A DNA stretch of 64,000 nucleotides from Terriglobales bacterium (GTDB taxonomy: Bacteria > Acidobacteriota > Terriglobia > Terriglobales > Acidobacteriaceae): positions 54,333 through 118,332 of the forward strand of contig DASRFG010000024.1 in the NCBI GenBank assembly GCA_035651655.1, in the 5' to 3' direction. The position numbers and the translations under genes are program-made. Positions 61,433-64,000 of the stretch are shown in pieces. The notes under the pieces are model-generated. The model searched no databases, was not told the DNA's origin, and saw nothing but the letters and a program-made list of their open reading frames with translations. How positions within the stretch are numbered: position 1 is the stretch's first letter; every line of letters starts with the position of its first letter.

Positions 61433-62368
61433 ATGACGACAATCGTGGAGAAGCGTAAAGCCCTGGGTCGCGGGCTAGAATCTTTGTTGCCGGGGAGAGT
61501 TCGGCCCGTAAGTACCCCGCCGGTGGTTGCTCCGGTTGCAGTGGCGCTGCCGCCGGTTACGCCGAAGCCGGCCCCGACCTCGGGCGATGGCTTGCGCGAA
61601 ATCGCACTGGATGCGATTGAAAAAAATCCTTATCAGACTCGCGGATCGCTGCCCGAGCAGCAGCTGGCGGAGCTGGTGGCCTCGATTGCAGCCACGGGAG
61701 TAGTGCAACCTATCGTGGTACGACCTATTCCCGGTGGCCGCTTCCAGCTTATCGCCGGACAGCGGCGCTGGGAGGCTTCCCGCCGGGCGGGAAAAGTCAG
61801 TATTCCCGCAGTGGTGCGCCAGGTCTCAGACCAGCAGGCGATGGAGATGACTATCATCGAAAACTTGCAGCGCCAAGACCTGAACACCCTGGAGCAGGCC
61901 CGCGCCTTTGAACGACTGGGCCGCGAGTTTGGGTTGACGCAGGAGCAGATGGCGCAGCGCACCGGTATCGATCGCACGACGGTTTCGAATTATGTGCGCC
62001 TGCTGAAGCTGCCGGTAGGAGTCCAGGCGCTGATCGAGCAGGAAAAAATCAGCTTTGGTCATGCGAAAGTATTGCTGTCACTAGATTCGCCTGACACCAT
62101 CACGCAAATGGCTGCGAAGCTGGTGGAGGAAGAACTTTCAGTTCGCGCCTTGGAAGAACTGATCTTCCGAACTGAACACCCGGCGCACAAAGAGACCAAA
62201 GAGCGATTCGTGGATCCCAATGTCCGCGAGGCCCAAATGGAATTGGAGCGGTCGCTCGGGGTACGGGTGCAGATCCGGGACCGCAGCGGCAAAGGCAAGA
62301 TCATTATTGAATATAAGACGCTCGAAGATTTCGACCGCGTGTTGGATGTGATGGGGGCAAAGAACTAG
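61433..62368 (+). CDS. parB: Chromosome-partitioning protein ParB (Spo0J)
   Basis: ParB binds parS and spreads as a CTP clamp. The 311-residue protein has the N-terminal KRKALGRGLESLLPG motif that stimulates ParA, the ParB/Srx CTPase domain (EKNPYQTR; GVVQPIVVRP; LIAGQRRWEASRRAG), the HTH (LTQEQMAQRTGIDRTTVSNYVRLLKLP) and a C-terminal dimerisation domain. A Pro/Val linker at about 24-45 is non-conserved. Confidence 0.97.
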   Translation: MTTIVEKRKALGRGLESLLPGRVRPVSTPPVVAPVAVALPPVTPKPAPTSGDGLREIALDAIEKNPYQTRGSLPEQQLAELVASIAATGVVQPIVVRPIPGGRFQLIAGQRRWEASRRAGKVSIPAVVRQVSDQQAMEMTIIENLQRQDLNTLEQARAFERLGREFGLTQEQMAQRTGIDRTTVSNYVRLLKLPVGVQALIEQEKISFGHAKVLLSLDSPDTITQMAAKLVEEELSVRALEELIFRTEHPAHKETKERFVDPNVREAQMELERSLGVRVQIRDRSGKGKIIIEYKTLEDFDRVLDVMGAKN

Positions 62369-62439
62369 CCCGTTATAGAATTCTTCCTCTCCTCTAGACG
62401 ATCCATGGGCGTCCAAGCCCGCCTCACTCAAAGTGTGGC

Positions 62440-62448
62440 TGCTATAAT
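62440..62448 (+). promoter_or_regulatory. hslV extended -10 promoter
   Basis: TGC-TATAAT, a perfect extended -10, ends 6 nt before the TTG at 62455. The expected transcription start coincides with the start codon, so a leaderless hslVU message is likely. Confidence 0.6.
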
Positions 62449-62454
62449 CGAAAA

Positions 62455-63039
62455 TTGTCCCTCGTGAAGAAATCGCGACTAATACGCTCCACCACCGTAC
62501 TTTGCGTGCGCCGGGACGGGAATGTGGTGATGGCTGGCGATGGCCAGGTCACGCTGGGTGAGGGCGTGGTGAAGCATAGCGCGCGAAAGATTCGGCGCCT
62601 TTACCAGGACAAAATTCTCGCCGGATTTGCCGGCTCAACCGCCGATGCTTTCTCTCTTTTTAGCCGTTTCGAGGCCAAGCTGGAGCAGTATCATGGGAAC
62701 ATCGGCCGCGCCGCTGTCGAGCTTGCCAAGGACTGGCGTACGGACAAATATCTCAGACACCTCGAGGCGCTGCTGTTAGTTTCTGACCATACTCAGACTT
62801 TTCTGCTCAGCGGCCAGGGAGATGTGATTGAACCCGATGGTGGTATTGCTGCGATCGGCAGCGGCGGCCCATATGCCTCGGCGGCGGCCCAGGCTTTGGC
62901 TGACCATACCAAGCTTTCGGCCCGGCAGATCGCGGAGCAGGCGATGAAAATTGCCAGCAAGATGTGCATTTACACCAATGACCAGATTACGATTGAGGAG
63001 CTGGCAGCGGGTGCGGCAGCCGAGGCCAAGAAGGGCTGA
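62455..63039 (+). CDS. hslV: ATP-dependent protease subunit HslV (ClpQ)
   Basis: The proteasome-like peptidase of the HslUV complex. Mature chains begin at the catalytic Thr; here [21 protein letters not shown] follows RLIRS, so about 12 residues precede the Thr. [31 protein letters not shown] and [14 protein letters not shown] complete the signature. The start may be TTG 62455 or GTG 62464. hslU begins 25 nt downstream. Confidence 0.96.
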   Translation: MSLVKKSRLIRSTTVLCVRRDGNVVMAGDGQVTLGEGVVKHSARKIRRLYQDKILAGFAGSTADAFSLFSRFEAKLEQYHGNIGRAAVELAKDWRTDKYLRHLEALLLVSDHTQTFLLSGQGDVIEPDGGIAAIGSGGPYASAAAQALADHTKLSARQIAEQAMKIASKMCIYTNDQITIEELAAGAAAEAKKG

Positions 63040-63064
63040 AACTTCGCGTCATTAATCTTTTGTG

Positions 63065-64000
63065 ATGGCAATCTATTTACCTTCGACTGCGGAAGAAGAA
63101 CAACAGCTCGTACTCGATGAGCTAACACCTCGCGAGATCGTGGTTGAGCTGGATAAGTACGTGGTTGGCCAGCACTCCGCCAAACGCGCGGTCGCGATTG
63201 CGCTCCGCAACCGCATGCGCCGGCAAAAGCTGACGCCAGATTTGGCCGAAGAAATTATCCCCAAGAACATCATCATGATTGGCCCCACCGGCGTGGGAAA
63301 GACGGAAATCGCCCGTCGCCTGGCCAAGCTGACTAACTCCCCATTTCTGAAGGTCGAGGCGTCGAAATTCACCGAAGTCGGCTACGTGGGCCGCGATGTG
63401 GAATCCATGATTCGCGATCTGGTGGAGATTGCGATTGATATGGTCCGCGAAGAAAAGCTGGAAGACGTTGCCGATAAGGCCGAGATGAACGCGGAGGAGC
63501 GTGTCCTTGACTTGCTACTGCCTCCGACTGCCGGGCGCGCCGGCGACGGCGGAGGCGGCGTCGTGCTGGAAGCAAACTCGGGATCGCTCGCCGAATCGGC
63601 GTCGCGCACACGCGAGAAATTGAGGCAGCAACTGCGCGAGGGCAAGCTGGATGAGCGCCTGGTAGAGCTCGAGGTCCGGGAAAAATCTTTTCCCGCCTTC
63701 GAGATTGTGTCCAATCAGGGCGTCGAGGAGATGGACATCAATGTGAAGGACATGCTGCCCAACATCTTTGGCCAGCGCACCAAGAAGCGGAAGATGAAGG
63801 TCAGCGAGGCCTTCGAATACCTGATCCAAGAGGAAGAGCAGCGCCTGATTGACATGGACCAGGTCACCCGCGTGGCAATCGATCGGGTCGAAAACTCAGG
63901 AATCATATTTCTCGATGAGATCGACAAGATTGCCGGCCGGGAAAGCGGCCATGGTCCCGACGTTTCCCGCGAGGGTGTGCAGCGGGATATCTTGCCCATC
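63065..64000 (+). CDS. hslU: ATP-dependent protease ATPase subunit HslU (partial, runs off the right edge)
   Basis: An AAA+ unfoldase that feeds HslV. The frame is open from ATG 63065 ([20 protein letters not shown]) to the window end, 312 codons. Seen are [34 protein letters not shown] N-domain, Walker [18 protein letters not shown], the pore motif GYVGRD, the I-domain (about 110-230) and Walker [12 protein letters not shown]. It ends within the segment after VSREGVQRD. Confidence 0.97.
   Translation, partial: MAIYLPSTAEEEQQLVLDELTPREIVVELDKYVVGQHSAKRAVAIALRNRMRRQKLTPDLAEEIIPKNIIMIGPTGVGKTEIARRLAKLTNSPFLKVEASKFTEVGYVGRDVESMIRDLVEIAIDMVREEKLEDVADKAEMNAEERVLDLLLPPTAGRAGDGGGGVVLEANSGSLAESASRTREKLRQQLREGKLDERLVELEVREKSFPAFEIVSNQGVEEMDINVKDMLPNIFGQRTKKRKMKVSEAFEYLIQEEEQRLIDMDQVTRVAIDRVENSGIIFLDEIDKIAGRESGHGPDVSREGVQRDILPI

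Overview
The window looks like chromosomal core DNA of an Acidobacteriota (Terriglobia, Koribacter/Acidobacteriaceae-like) soil bacterium. This is inferred from moderately high GC, protein families typical of that group (DUF6328, secreted alanine/proline-rich pairs, M61 and S9 peptidases), long Lys/Ala-rich tails on housekeeping proteins, and dispersed palindromes of the kind seen in those genomes. No rRNA, tRNA, transposase, phage gene or CRISPR array was recognised.

Layout. 1-12.2 kb: a DUF6328 fragment, mscL, gyrB, a CPBP protease, a GT-C membrane protein, two tandem secreted paralogues, gyrA behind a structured leader, and two small secreted proteins. 12.3-16.3 kb: ribosome-linked block rplU-rpmA-obgE-nadD-rsfS-rlmH. 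16.3-29.5 kb: M61 peptidase, cobO, accD, folC, plsC, a tRNA-binding protein, thrS, M20 peptidase, tilS, ftsH. 29.6-35.4 kb, minus strand: tldD-ppa-tldE-two anchored paralogues-selD. 35.6-40 kb: a PD-(D/E)XK-like protein, DinB-like, UvrC-like and DnaC-like proteins. 40.4-45.9 kb: glyoxylate shunt aceB-aceA, then a GH57/DUF3536 protein. 46-54 kb: HU, rpmE, dus, an S9 peptidase/MBL pair, a zinc-ribbon protein and an rRNA methyltransferase. 53.9-57.3 kb: heat-shock hsp20-clpB. 57.4-59 kb: short basic proteins and an orphan. 59.2-64 kb: rsmG, two parS sites, parA-parB, hslV-hslU (cut by the right edge).

Main points. (1) selD is a selenoprotein gene: the catalytic codon 17 is an in-frame TGA followed by a bSECIS-like hairpin, so an ordinary gene caller starts it 28 codons too late. 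(2) The same selD carries an in-frame 30-nt copy of a palindromic repeat that is otherwise intergenic (near gyrB, thrS and rpmE); its arms show compensatory changes between copies. (3) A second palindrome family lies beside gyrB and rpmE and exactly between the two parS sites. (4) Long CCACAGAGG-type inverted repeats fill the gyrA upstream region and the uvrC-like/dnaC-like gap. (5) gyrA has a leader of about 165 nt closed by a long-range stem.

Stretches of 300 bases or more without a gene are 7931-8412 (inverted repeat, gyrA promoter and leader), 39975-40400 (aceB leader with hairpins, no gene seen) and 59878-60320 (parS region).
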